Positions 1-7,779 of a stretch of 46,407 nt of DNA are shown here, piece after piece. Numbering within the stretch: the stretch's first letter is position 1; each line of letters starts with the position of its first letter. Source of the DNA: Acidobacteriota bacterium (GTDB lineage: Bacteria > Acidobacteriota > Vicinamibacteria > Vicinamibacterales > UBA2999). The DNA is taken from NCBI GenBank assembly GCA_016213695.1, contig JACQZV010000072.1:1-46407 (forward strand). Direction: 5' to 3'. The notes beneath the pieces are model-generated. The model was not told where the DNA came from. It saw nothing but the letters and a program-made list of their open reading frames with translations, and did not search any database. Both the position numbers and the translations under genes were made by a program.

Positions 1-273
1 CAGCCCCACGCCAATCCAGCCCATCTTGAGGAAGCTGCCGCCGAGGCTCGCGCCGTCGAGCCGCGCGTCGGTCATTTCGGGGAAGAACGCGCCCCCCTGG
101 ACGAACACCGCCGTCTGCCGCGAGATGACGAGGCGGTACAGGGAGTTGCGGGTGCGCACGAGCAGCGTCGTCAGCGGCTCGAGGTCCCGCAGGCTGACAC
201 CCTCGACCCCCTCGAAGGCGGCGGCGAAGCCGTCGAGCGTGGCGGCGCGGGGCAGCAGAACGGTGGAATCCAT
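1..273 (-). CDS. Conserved protein of unknown function, 3' end cut by the window edge
   Basis: The 91 visible codons run from an ATG at 273 off the left edge with no stop. The start of the protein reads MDSTVLLPRAATLDGF. It continues with a segment containing TTLLVRTRNSLYRLV, then VFVQGGAFFPEM, and ends in a hydrophobic, glycine-rich stretch (GWIGVGL). It has no signal peptide, and I recognise no catalytic motif. It lies 14 nt downstream of the cupin gene on the same strand, so the two are probably co-transcribed. The TRNSLYRLV segment looks like a small conserved acidobacterial family, but I cannot name a function. The reading frame is well supported; the function is unknown. Confidence 0.6.
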   Translation of the reverse strand, partial: MDSTVLLPRAATLDGFAAAFEGVEGVSLRDLEPLTTLLVRTRNSLYRLVISRQTAVFVQGGAFFPEMTDARLDGASLGGSFLKMGWIGVGL

Positions 274-287
274 GCTCGCCGGTGTCT

Positions 288-719
288 TCAATATACCGGT
301 TTCGTCCGCACGAAGGTGTCGGGCGTGCCGTCGGCCGGATTCACGAAGACGACATCCCGCGGGTCGCGCCGCGGCGTGTCGACCGACAGGAACACCAGCG
401 GCTCCTCGACGATGTCAATGGCGTGCACGGTGCCCTTCTTGAAGAAGATCAGGCGTCCCGGGCCGATCTCGGACGGCCCGAGGTCGCCCATCCGGAAGCG
501 CGCGCGGCCGCTGACGACGAGCAGATATTCGTCGCAGGTCGCGTGGTAATGGGGCGGCACGGTCGCGTAGATCCGGAACAGCCGGCAGCTCGCCTCCGCC
601 TCATCGGTGAGCCGCGTGTCGACGAGCATCGTGTCGGCCCGCGCCGGGAACGCGCCCGCGATTCCGGCGATGTCGAACGTCCCGCACGAGCGGGCCGGCG
701 TCCCCTTGTCACCCGTCAC
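288..719 (-). CDS. Small single-domain cupin protein
   Basis: The protein has 143 residues and a compact cupin barrel. Cupin motif 1 is PPHYHATCDEYLLVVSG, giving candidate metal ligands His57, His59 and Glu64. Motif 2 is PGRLIFFKKGTVHAI, giving His99. Cupins of this size bind a divalent metal and act as isomerases, dioxygenases or small-molecule sensors; nothing here fixes the substrate. I chose the GTG at 719 because GGGAGG lies 6 nt upstream of it on the minus strand. The frame stays open to a GTG at 848, but the extra residues are low-complexity and non-cupin. There is no signal peptide, so it is probably cytoplasmic. It is transcribed away from the lactate-type permease, and the 140 bp between them should hold both promoters. 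Confidence 0.75.
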   Translation of the reverse strand: MTGDKGTPARSCGTFDIAGIAGAFPARADTMLVDTRLTDEAEASCRLFRIYATVPPHYHATCDEYLLVVSGRARFRMGDLGPSEIGPGRLIFFKKGTVHAIDIVEEPLVFLSVDTPRRDPRDVVFVNPADGTPDTFVRTKPVY

Positions 720-859
720 TGTGCGCCTCCCGCGACCGGTTGCGCCGTCCATCGTAGCATCGGTCGCGTCTGCTGCCGTGGTGAGTGTAGTATTGCACCG
801 CTCCAACGAGCCTCTTTGCCCACAAGTCGGGTCCCGGGCCGGACTCACGCGAGGACATT

Positions 860-2530
860 ATGTGGCAGCAGAACTATGAACCGGTGGCGGCAAGCCTGGG
901 CCTGTCGGCCGTCGTCGCCGCGATTCCAATCCTGGTCCTGTTCTTCGCGCTGGGGGTGAAGAAAACGCCCGTCTGGGTGGCCGCGATCAGCGCGCTGGGG
1001 TCGGCCGTGATCGTGGCGCTCGTGGCCTACGGCATGCCGCTTCCGCTGGCGATCATGTCCGCCGTGTACGGCGCCGCCTTCGGGCTCTTCCCGATCGCCT
1101 GGATTGTCTTCACCGCCATCCTGCTGTACCGGCTCACCGTGGAGACCGGCAAGTTCGACATCATCAAGGATTCGGTGGGCGGGTTGACCACCGATCGCCG
1201 GCTGCAGGCGCTGCTCATCGCGTTCGCGTTCGGGGCCTTCATCGAAGGGGCGGCCGGGTTCGGTACGCCGGTGGCGGTGGCCGCCGCGATGCTGGCGGGA
1301 CTGGGCTTCTCGCCCTTTCATGCCGCGGCCATCTGCCTGCTGGCCAATACCGCGCCGGTCGCGTTCGGGTCGCTCGGGATTCCGGTCACGACGCTGGCGA
1401 ACATCACCGGCATGCCGGTGCTGCCGCTCAGCGCGATGGTGGGTCGTCTGAGCGCGATGATTTCCCTGTTCATTCCGGGCTACCTGATCGTCGTGATGAC
1501 CGGACCGCGGCGCGCGCTCGAAGTGCTCCCGGCCATCGTGGCCTGCGGGCTGTCGTTTGCCGCCGTCCAGTTCACGGTCTCCAATTACGTCGGACCCGAG
1601 CTGACCGACATCCTGAGCTCGCTCACCGCGATCGGCACGATCGTGGTGCTCATCAAGTTCTGGACGCCGCGGACCACCATGCAGATGGAGGGCGACTGGG
1701 CCGGCTCCACGTCCGGCGCCGGCGTCCGGGTCGCGCCCGGGCGGCGCACCGGATCGGAGACGTTTGCCGCGTGGATGCCGTATCTGCTGCTCGTGCTCTT
1801 CGTCCTGGTGTGGGGCGCGCCGTCGGTCAAGGGAGCCATCGATCGAGCGACGACGCTGTTGTTACCGGTTCCCGCATTGCACCAGAGCATCGTCCGCGTG
1901 CCCCCGGTCACGGCCCAGCCGGCGCCGTACGCGGCGGTCTTCACGTTCAACTGGCTGGGCGCGTCGGGCACGTCATGCCTGCTGGCGGTACTCGCGGCGG
2001 CCGCCTTCCTGCGCGTCGGGGCACGGCGGTTCATCAGGCTCGGCGGCACCACCTTCACGCAGTTGAAGATGCCGATTCTGACCATTGCGGCCATGCTCGC
2101 CATGGCCTACGTCATGAACTATTCGGGCATGACGTCGACGCTCGGTCTGGCGCTGGCCGGCAGCGGCGCCGGGTTTCCGTTCTTCAGTGCGACGCTGGGC
2201 TGGCTGGGTGTGTTCCTCACCGGCAGCGACACGTCCGCCAATGCGCTGTTCGGGAATCTGCAGGTCGTCACGGCGAATGCGCTGGGCCTCAATCCCGTCC
2301 TCACCGCCGCCGTCAATTCAGCCGCCGGCGTCGTGGGAAAGATGGTCTCTCCTCAGAGCATCGCCGTGGCCGTGGCGGCGACCGGGATGGCCTCGTCTGA
2401 CGAGGGGAAGTTGTTCCGGTTCACCTTGAAACACAGCGTGCTGCTGATGGTCGTGATCGGCATCGTCTCGATGCTGTACGCCTATGTCTTTCCGGGCCTT
2501 GTGCCGGTTGTTCCGGCACCGACGCCATAA
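860..2530 (+). CDS. lldP: L-lactate/glycolate permease family transporter (LldP/GlcA type)
   Basis: This 556-residue integral membrane protein matches the usual length of the LctP family, which imports lactate or glycolate with protons. It begins MWQQNYEPVAASLGL and then alternates hydrophobic helices. Family-like segments include FIEGAAGFGTPVAVAAAML near residue 130, ANTAPVAFGSLGIPV, and FLTGSDTSANALFGNLQ followed by SPQSIAVA near the C-terminus. GAGG lies 5 nt before the ATG. A two-component system follows after 87 nt and may respond to the same nutrient, though this is position-based inference. No lactate dehydrogenase gene is adjacent, so whether the substrate is lactate, glycolate or a related 2-hydroxy acid is open. 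Confidence 0.92.
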   Translation: MWQQNYEPVAASLGLSAVVAAIPILVLFFALGVKKTPVWVAAISALGSAVIVALVAYGMPLPLAIMSAVYGAAFGLFPIAWIVFTAILLYRLTVETGKFDIIKDSVGGLTTDRRLQALLIAFAFGAFIEGAAGFGTPVAVAAAMLAGLGFSPFHAAAICLLANTAPVAFGSLGIPVTTLANITGMPVLPLSAMVGRLSAMISLFIPGYLIVVMTGPRRALEVLPAIVACGLSFAAVQFTVSNYVGPELTDILSSLTAIGTIVVLIKFWTPRTTMQMEGDWAGSTSGAGVRVAPGRRTGSETFAAWMPYLLLVLFVLVWGAPSVKGAIDRATTLLLPVPALHQSIVRVPPVTAQPAPYAAVFTFNWLGASGTSCLLAVLAAAAFLRVGARRFIRLGGTTFTQLKMPILTIAAMLAMAYVMNYSGMTSTLGLALAGSGAGFPFFSATLGWLGVFLTGSDTSANALFGNLQVVTANALGLNPVLTAAVNSAAGVVGKMVSPQSIAVAVAATGMASSDEGKLFRFTLKHSVLLMVVIGIVSMLYAYVFPGLVPVVPAPTP

Positions 2531-2617
2531 CACGGGCAGAAGGCCCGCGCGACAGGTGGCGCCCGGTCGTCCGATGGCGTAGGCTTCAGGGGCCGCGCCT
2601 GCTGCCAAACCTGGGTC

Positions 2618-4396
2618 ATGAACCTGCCCGACGTCTTTCCCGGCCACGACGGCGCGTCACGGCGGTCGGCAGCCCGTGTCGAGCGGGTGCTGGCGGTCGG
2701 CCGCGCGTTTCTGACCGTCACCGGCTTCGTCGCGATCTACCTGGATCCGACCGAGCCCGTTCGCCTGCGGGAGATCACCTACGGCGTGCTGTTCGGCTAC
2801 GCGCTGTACAGCCTCGCCGTGCTCGTCTACACGCACAGGACGGTCCGGCTCACGCCCGCGCACGGGCGCGCCCTCCACGCCCTCGATATCCTGTGGACGT
2901 CGGTCCTGACGTTCGTCAGCCAGGGGCCGCTCAGCCCCTTCTACCTGTTCTTTCTTTTCGTCGTGCTCGCTGCCGCCTACCGGTGGCGCTTCCGCGAAAC
3001 CGCCGGGACGGCGGTGGTCATCATCGCCGTGTTTCTGGTCGAGACCGCCGTCGCCGCGCTCGGCCCGTGGAATGAGCGGTGGTTCACTCCGAACACCTTC
3101 GAACTGAACCGCACGATCATCCGGCTCGCCTACCTCCTGCTCACGGGCGTCCTGCTCGGCTACCTCGCCGAGCAGGAGAAGTACTCGCGGGCGGAACTGA
3201 CGGCCACGGTCGACGTCGCCCGGCAGCCGCAGCTGCACCTCGGGCTCGGCGGCTCGATCGCCGCGGTCGCGCGCGCCCTGTCCGCCACCTTCGGCGCCGC
3301 GTCGGTGATCGTCGTCGTCAGGGATCACGAGATGCACCGCACCCAGTTGTGGCAGCTCGATCGGGCGGCCGACGGCCACGCCGCGCCGCACGTGCATCGT
3401 GTCGAGCTCGACGCGCGGCAGCAGCCGGCCTGGCTGTTCACCGACCCCGGGCGCGCCTGGTACGCGGTGCGGGGGAGCGACCGCGGGATCGCCCCGGCGT
3501 GGGTCATCGAAGCCGACGCCTGGCACCTGCGGCGGGAGGTGATTGATGTGCCGCGCGCGTTTCTTGACGCGCGGCCGTTTCGCCGCGTCATGGCCGTGAA
3601 CATGGGCCTCACGCACGAGTGGCACGCCCGGGTGTACCTGTTCGACCCGGCCGAGCGGGGCGGACTCGATCGACGCCTCTATTTTCTGGAGGCGCTGGCC
3701 GAGCATGTGACGCCCGCGCTCACCAACGTGTTCCTGCTGCGCCGCCTCCGCGCGCGGGCCGGCGCCGCCGAGCGCGCGCGCGTGGCGAGGGAGCTGCACG
3801 ACGGCGCCATCCAGACGCTGTTCGGTCTCGACATGAAGATCGAGGCGATCCGCCGCCGGCTGCAGCACGGATCGGCGGTCGTCGAGGGCGACCTCGCGGA
3901 GGCGCAGGGTCTGCTCCGCCAGGAAATCCTGTCGCTTCGCGAGCTGATGCAGGCGCTCCGCCCGATCGAGCTCGATTCCGGCGACCAGCTCCCGGACGTG
4001 CTGGCCGGCCTCGTCGAGCGCTTCCGCCGCGACACCGGCATCTCGGCGCGGTTCGTCTCGACGGGCGGCACCCTCTCGCTCTCCCCGGCCAAGGCCATCG
4101 AGATCGTCCGCATCGTCCAGGAGGCGCTCGTGAACGTGCGGAAACACAGCCACGCGCGAAACGTGCTCGTCCGTGTGGGCGACGGCGACGGCGCGTGGCG
4201 CGTCGTCGTCGAAGACGACGGGTGCGGCTTCGAGTTCAACGGGCGCCTGTCGGGCCGCGAGATGGACGAGCGGCGGCTGGGACCGGCCATCATCAAGGAA
4301 CGCGCGCGCATCGTCGGCGCGCAGCTCGCCGTGGATTCCACCCCGGGCGTCGGCGCCCGCGTCGAGCTCGTCCTGCCTGAGGACGCGCATGTCTGA
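2618..4396 (+). CDS. Membrane sensor histidine kinase, NarL/DesK class (HisKA_3)
   Basis: The protein has 592 residues. The first 190 or so form several membrane helices, including an LYFFF-like stretch near 110 and a long hydrophobic run near 130-150. A soluble region of about 180 residues follows and could be a GAF-like sensor, although I see no decisive motif. The dimerisation and phosphoacceptor box is ARELHDGAIQTLFGLDMK, with His394. The ATPase domain shows VQEALVNVRKHS (N box, Asn506) and VVEDDGCGF, and ends with a GVGARVELVLP strand. This is the arrangement of kinases paired with LuxR-type regulators, and such a regulator begins inside the last codons of this gene. The sensed signal is unknown. 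No strong ribosome-binding site precedes the ATG at 2618, so the exact start is uncertain. Confidence 0.9.
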   Translation: MNLPDVFPGHDGASRRSAARVERVLAVGRAFLTVTGFVAIYLDPTEPVRLREITYGVLFGYALYSLAVLVYTHRTVRLTPAHGRALHALDILWTSVLTFVSQGPLSPFYLFFLFVVLAAAYRWRFRETAGTAVVIIAVFLVETAVAALGPWNERWFTPNTFELNRTIIRLAYLLLTGVLLGYLAEQEKYSRAELTATVDVARQPQLHLGLGGSIAAVARALSATFGAASVIVVVRDHEMHRTQLWQLDRAADGHAAPHVHRVELDARQQPAWLFTDPGRAWYAVRGSDRGIAPAWVIEADAWHLRREVIDVPRAFLDARPFRRVMAVNMGLTHEWHARVYLFDPAERGGLDRRLYFLEALAEHVTPALTNVFLLRRLRARAGAAERARVARELHDGAIQTLFGLDMKIEAIRRRLQHGSAVVEGDLAEAQGLLRQEILSLRELMQALRPIELDSGDQLPDVLAGLVERFRRDTGISARFVSTGGTLSLSPAKAIEIVRIVQEALVNVRKHSHARNVLVRVGDGDGAWRVVVEDDGCGFEFNGRLSGREMDERRLGPAIIKERARIVGAQLAVDSTPGVGARVELVLPEDAHV

Positions 4397-5042
4397 GACC
4401 CGGCGACCCGTGCGGATTGCCATCGCCGACGACCACCAGATTTTCAGGGACGGGCTCCGGCGGCTGCTCGAAAGCGAGCCGGGATTCGAGGTCGTGGCCG
4501 AAGCGGCCGACGGGATCGAGGCCGTGCGCGTCACGCGCGAGACACGGCCCGACGTGCTGCTGCTGGACGTCACGATGCCGCACATGACCGGGATCGAGAC
4601 GCTGGCGGACCCTGATGTCGGATCCACGTGCGTGATCCTGCTGACGGCCGCGATCGACCCCTCGGACCTGCTGCGCGCCGTGGAGCTCGGGGCCCGGGGC
4701 GTCGTCCTGAAGGAATCGGCGACCCGGCAGCTCATTGAGGGCATCCATGAGGCGATGGAAGGGAAACTCCTCATCGGGCCGGAGATAGCCGAACACCTCG
4801 CGCAGGCGGTTCGCCGCGCCGGCGGGCCCAGAGCCCGGCCCTACGGCCTGACCCCCCGCGAGGCGGAAATCGTCGAGGCGATTGCCGCCGGGGACAGCAA
4901 TCGCGAGATTGCCACACGCCTCGACATCAGCCTCCAGACCGTCAAACACCATCTGACCAGCGTGTTCGACAAGACCGGCACCTCGACGCGTCTCGAGCTG
5001 GCGCTCTTCGCGATTCGAAACGGGCTGGCCGACGCCCGGTGA
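4389..5042 (+). CDS. NarL/FixJ-family response regulator
   Basis: The protein has 217 residues: an N-terminal receiver domain and a C-terminal LuxR-type helix-turn-helix. The receiver has the acidic pair in IAIADDHQ, phosphoacceptor Asp60 in LLLDVTMPHMTG, Thr86 and Lys108 (GVVLKES). The DNA-binding domain spans about 153-215, with LTPREAEIVEAIAAGDSNRE and TVKHHLTSVFDKTGTSTR. The ATG overlaps the kinase stop by 8 nt, which implies translational coupling and a cognate pair. The frame is open further upstream, but that part is the kinase read in another frame. Its targets are unknown; the neighbouring permease is an obvious candidate. Confidence 0.93.
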   Translation: MSETRRPVRIAIADDHQIFRDGLRRLLESEPGFEVVAEAADGIEAVRVTRETRPDVLLLDVTMPHMTGIETLADPDVGSTCVILLTAAIDPSDLLRAVELGARGVVLKESATRQLIEGIHEAMEGKLLIGPEIAEHLAQAVRRAGGPRARPYGLTPREAEIVEAIAAGDSNREIATRLDISLQTVKHHLTSVFDKTGTSTRLELALFAIRNGLADAR

Positions 5043-5105
5043 CCGCCGGGCGGGGCACTTTGGTTCCATGGACCTCGGGCCGTCACGCGCGTAGCCTCTC
5101 CGTGC

Positions 5106-6170
5106 TTGGCGGCCTTCGGTGCGGTGCCTCGGCGTCCGGTTCTCCTCCTCGCATGCGCGACCCTCGCGGCATCCATGGCCTGCGGCACGCGCGAACTGCA
5201 ATCCCCGACGAGCGCCAGCGCGCTTCCCGGCGCTGGGGGGCCGGCTCGGTCGGAGACTGACGAGCCGGATCCCGGCGAGGTGGAGGCACGGCTGCGGTCG
5301 GAGCCGGAGGACACCGAGGACGGCAGCACACGGGTGCCCGGGGGCCAGGCCGGCGCACGCGCGGTCCTGATTGGCGCGGGCGATCTCGCCCAGTGCGGCC
5401 TCGAAGGAGTGGTGCAGACGGGTCTGCTGATGGACAAGCTCCTGAGGCAGGAGTCCGACCCGACGCTCGTCACGTTCGGCGACAATTCCAACGACAACGG
5501 CAGCCGGCAGCGCTACGAGTGCTTCGACCGGTGGTGGGGGCGGTTCAGGTCGAGCATCTGGCCGTCGCCCGGCAATCACGACTACGAGACGGACCCCGCC
5601 AGCCCGTACTACTACGAATACTTTCCGCACGCCGGGACGCCCGGGCGCGGCTACTACTCATACGACCGCGGCAGCTGGCACATCGTCGTCCTCAACAGCG
5701 AGCTCGCCGAGGCGAGCCGGCCGGCGCAGATCGTCTGGCTCGAGACCGATCTCCGGACGCATCCGTCAGAGTGCACGCTCGCGTACTTCCACCGGCCGTA
5801 CCTCTCGTCGGGCGAGTTTGCGGCGTTCCGCATGAAGCGGGTCTGGGACGTGCTGTATCGCTACGGGGTGGATGTCGTCGCCAACGGGCACGAACATTTC
5901 TACGCCGCATTTCCACCGATGGCTCCCGACGGGACGCGGGACGGGCGGTTCGGCATCCGGCAGATCATCGCCGGTACCGGCGGCGCGAGGCTGTTTGCCG
6001 CGCCCGTGCCGGCGTACGGCGAGCGGATCGTCAGCCAGTCGTGGGGGTTGCTGAAGCTCACGCTCGAGTCCGACCGCTATGCGTGGGACTTCGTCTCGGT
6101 GAACGAAGCGGTGCTCGACCACGGCGAGGACCGCTGCCACGGCCGTCCGCCCGCCGGGATCGCCTTCTAA
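5106..6170 (+). CDS. Exported metallophosphoesterase (calcineurin-like), probable lipoprotein
   Basis: The protein has 354 residues if translated from the TTG at 5106, or 348 from the GTG at 5124; neither has a clear ribosome-binding site. The N-terminus is arginine-rich, then VLLLACATLAASMAC, a plausible lipobox with Cys26. The two-metal phosphoesterase motifs follow in order: GAGDLAQC (Asp93, with Gln where many members have His), TFGDNSND (Asp126, Asn127), SPGNHDYE (Asn157-His158-Asp159) and VVANGHEHFY near the C-terminus. The aromatic-rich spacing resembles purple-acid-phosphatase-like secreted esterases. It probably hydrolyses phosphate mono- or diesters outside the cytoplasm; the substrate is unknown. 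A dispersed repeat follows the stop codon. Confidence 0.82.
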   Translation: MAAFGAVPRRPVLLLACATLAASMACGTRELQSPTSASALPGAGGPARSETDEPDPGEVEARLRSEPEDTEDGSTRVPGGQAGARAVLIGAGDLAQCGLEGVVQTGLLMDKLLRQESDPTLVTFGDNSNDNGSRQRYECFDRWWGRFRSSIWPSPGNHDYETDPASPYYYEYFPHAGTPGRGYYSYDRGSWHIVVLNSELAEASRPAQIVWLETDLRTHPSECTLAYFHRPYLSSGEFAAFRMKRVWDVLYRYGVDVVANGHEHFYAAFPPMAPDGTRDGRFGIRQIIAGTGGARLFAAPVPAYGERIVSQSWGLLKLTLESDRYAWDFVSVNEAVLDHGEDRCHGRPPAGIAF

Positions 6171-6181
6171 CGCGGTTCGCA

Positions 6182-6345
6182 GGTTGCCCTGGTGCTCAGG
6201 CGCCCGGGTTCCGGTTCGTGGGTTCTCAGGTACTCGGTTCAACGCCGGCGTCGGCGACCGTCGACGTGCCGGAGCACCACGAACCGAAGCAACCTGTGAA
6301 CCGGCACCTCAGCACCGAAGCACCGAAGCAACCCGAGAACCGCTC
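6182..6345. repeat. Dispersed intergenic repeat, copy 1, with an inverted partner
   Basis: Positions 6182-6279 align without gaps to 34814-34911. The first 76 bp differ at about 10 places, and GGTTCAACGCCGGCGTCG is identical in both. After this core, 6284-6345 carries related sequence in the opposite orientation (pieces such as GAACCGAAGCAACC and CCCGAGAACC). It includes three octamers of the form AGCACCGA/AGCAACCC at 6311-6334. The whole spacer can therefore fold back on itself. It fills the gap between two convergent genes. No transposase is present. Confidence 0.75.
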
Positions 6346-6366
6346 TACATCAGCACGCGTTCGGGA

Positions 6367-7083
6367 TCAGGGGACCAGCCGATAGAGGCGCTCGTCGTAC
6401 GGGGCGCCGTCGACGGCCTGCTCGCGCAGCCCCTCGCGATAGCTGCGGGTGCGCGTTGCCGTCAGGTGCGCGTCGCGGGCGCCGTCGTCGCGCCACGCTT
6501 CGAGCACCGTGTAGTGGTTCTGGCGCGCACCCTGCAGAATGTCGAAACGAAGGTTGCCCGCCTCGCCGCGGCTCGCCGGCGCCTGCGACCGCAGCATCTC
6601 CCGCGCTTTGTCGAGGCCTGGAGGCGTGATGTCGATGTGCGTGGCGACGAGCACGGCCCCGCCTGAGGGAACAGACGAGGGCGCGCCGACGGCGAACGAC
6701 GTGTGAACCCGCTCGTCGTACGAGCTGATGCGGAGCGGGCCGAACTTCTCATGGAACTGTGCGACGTGCGCCGCCTCGCGATGGGCCTTGCGCGACGCTT
6801 CGTCCTGCCACTGCTCGACGATGACGAAATGGCCGCGCACGCCGTTCTGCTGCCAGATCTGCGAGTCGGCGTTGCCGTGGTCGCGCCGGGCGGCGTCGCG
6901 GTAGCCCTTGAGCAGCGCCAGCGCCTGCGCTTCGGAGGCGGGCACGACATCCACGTACGTGACGACGAACCGCGGTCCTGCCGGTTCGGCGGCGGGCGCC
7001 GTCTGACCGGCTGCCGGTCCTCCGGCTCCAGCGAGGGAAGCGGCGAACACGGCGAGCACTCCGACCAGATGGCGTCTCTGCAT
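6367..7083 (-). CDS. Exported protein with two antibiotic-biosynthesis-monooxygenase (ABM)-like domains
   Basis: The protein has 238 residues and starts at the ATG at 7083, which has GAGG 6 nt upstream; an ATG at 7089 and a TTG at 7095 are alternatives. A signal peptide (LVGVLAVFAASLAGAGGPAA) is followed by two dimeric alpha/beta-barrel-like repeats. Each has the ABM pattern of a starting strand (RFVVTYVDVVP; VLVATHIDITP), a helix, and a strand ending in an aromatic (FVIVEQWQDEAS; YTVLEAWRDDGA). ABM proteins include small quinol monooxygenases and haem-degrading enzymes. An exported tandem form is less usual, and I cannot assign a substrate. It is convergent with the metallophosphoesterase and separated from it by the dispersed repeat. 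Confidence 0.8.
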   Translation of the reverse strand: MQRRHLVGVLAVFAASLAGAGGPAAGQTAPAAEPAGPRFVVTYVDVVPASEAQALALLKGYRDAARRDHGNADSQIWQQNGVRGHFVIVEQWQDEASRKAHREAAHVAQFHEKFGPLRISSYDERVHTSFAVGAPSSVPSGGAVLVATHIDITPPGLDKAREMLRSQAPASRGEAGNLRFDILQGARQNHYTVLEAWRDDGARDAHLTATRTRSYREGLREQAVDGAPYDERLYRLVP

Positions 7084-7121
7084 GAGCATCCTCAACTGCG
7101 CTGCATTCTGTCACCACAGCC

Positions 7122-7143
7122 GACACAGTGTCCATGTGTCCAT
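7122..7143. promoter_or_regulatory. Candidate operator upstream of the ABM gene
   Basis: GACACAGTGTC at 7122-7132 is a perfect inverted repeat of two 5-bp arms around one base. It overlaps a tandem pair of GTGTCCAT at 7128-7135 and 7136-7143. The element lies about 40 bp upstream of the ABM start on the minus strand, where a repressor of TetR/MarR type could act. No regulator gene is adjacent, so the role is inferred from symmetry and position only. Confidence 0.3.
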
Positions 7144-7294
7144 GAGGCCGGTGCCCCGGTTCGGAGACCGCGAGCTGCTTCCTTACGTGGAGTGGCGGCG
7201 GCTTACGCGGCCCGGCGGAGTAAGCGCCCTCGCGGGGTCCGATTAGGGACGAAAGCGAACAGGAGCGGCCTCTAGAGTCTGGAACGAAAATCGC

Positions 7295-7323
7295 TTGGCA
7301 GATGGATCGAACCACCGTATATT
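7295..7323 (+). promoter_or_regulatory. Sigma-70-like promoter for the FHA/serine-hydrolase pair
   Basis: TTGGCA at 7295-7300 and TATATT at 7318-7323 are separated by exactly 17 bp and stand out in GC-rich surroundings. The expected transcription start is near 7330, giving a leader of about 12 nt before the ATG at 7342. This argues against the in-frame GTG at 7324, which abuts the -10 box. Confidence 0.65.
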
Positions 7324-7341
7324 GTGGTCGCATCAAACGAT

Positions 7342-7779
7342 ATGCCGCCGGTAGTGGCTATGCTCGCGCCTCTAACGGAAGAAGCCAGGCACGCGCTCGG
7401 AGGCGCGGAGGAGGTGCCCATTGCCTGCTTTCCATTCCGAGTGGGGCGCGACACCGGTCGCACGAGGCCCGGAACGGCATCCATCGACGCCGGAGACGCC
7501 GGCGGCTCCGGGACGTCACCCGAAAACGACGTGTGCCTGATCGAGACCTCCGGGCATGCCCGGCACGTCTCGTCGCGGCACTTCGCCATCGAGCGCGAGG
7601 ACGGGCAGTTCTTTCTCGTCGACCGCGGCAGCGCCTGTGGCACGATCGTCTCCGGCAGGCGTATTGGAGGCAACCGTGAAGGCGGGCGCGCGCAACTGCG
7701 CGACGGCGATGAGATCATCGTCGGGACGTCGCGGTCGCGCTACGCGTTTCGGTTTGCCGTTCTCCATCACGAAAGCTGA
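7342..7779 (+). CDS. Small FHA-domain protein
   Basis: The protein has 145 residues. It carries the forkhead-associated fold that binds phosphothreonine peptides: FRVGRD near residue 32, VSSRHFAIE (the Ser-Arg-x-x-His region), the loop GSACGTIVSGRRI corresponding to the usual GSxNGTxVNG, and LRDGDEIIVG. The loop has Ala-Cys-Gly where most members have Thr-Asn-Gly, so the phosphopeptide-contacting Asn is not conserved. It has no membrane segment and no fused kinase or other domain. The serine hydrolase gene begins inside its last 71 bp. A partner Ser/Thr kinase is not in the window. Confidence 0.85.
   Translation: MPPVVAMLAPLTEEARHALGGAEEVPIACFPFRVGRDTGRTRPGTASIDAGDAGGSGTSPENDVCLIETSGHARHVSSRHFAIEREDGQFFLVDRGSACGTIVSGRRIGGNREGGRAQLRDGDEIIVGTSRSRYAFRFAVLHHES

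Noticed and set aside
2657-4774. A 705-codon minus-strand frame opposite the histidine kinase and regulator
   Set aside because: It is an antisense shadow with repetitive charged composition; the kinase and regulator motifs are on the plus strand.
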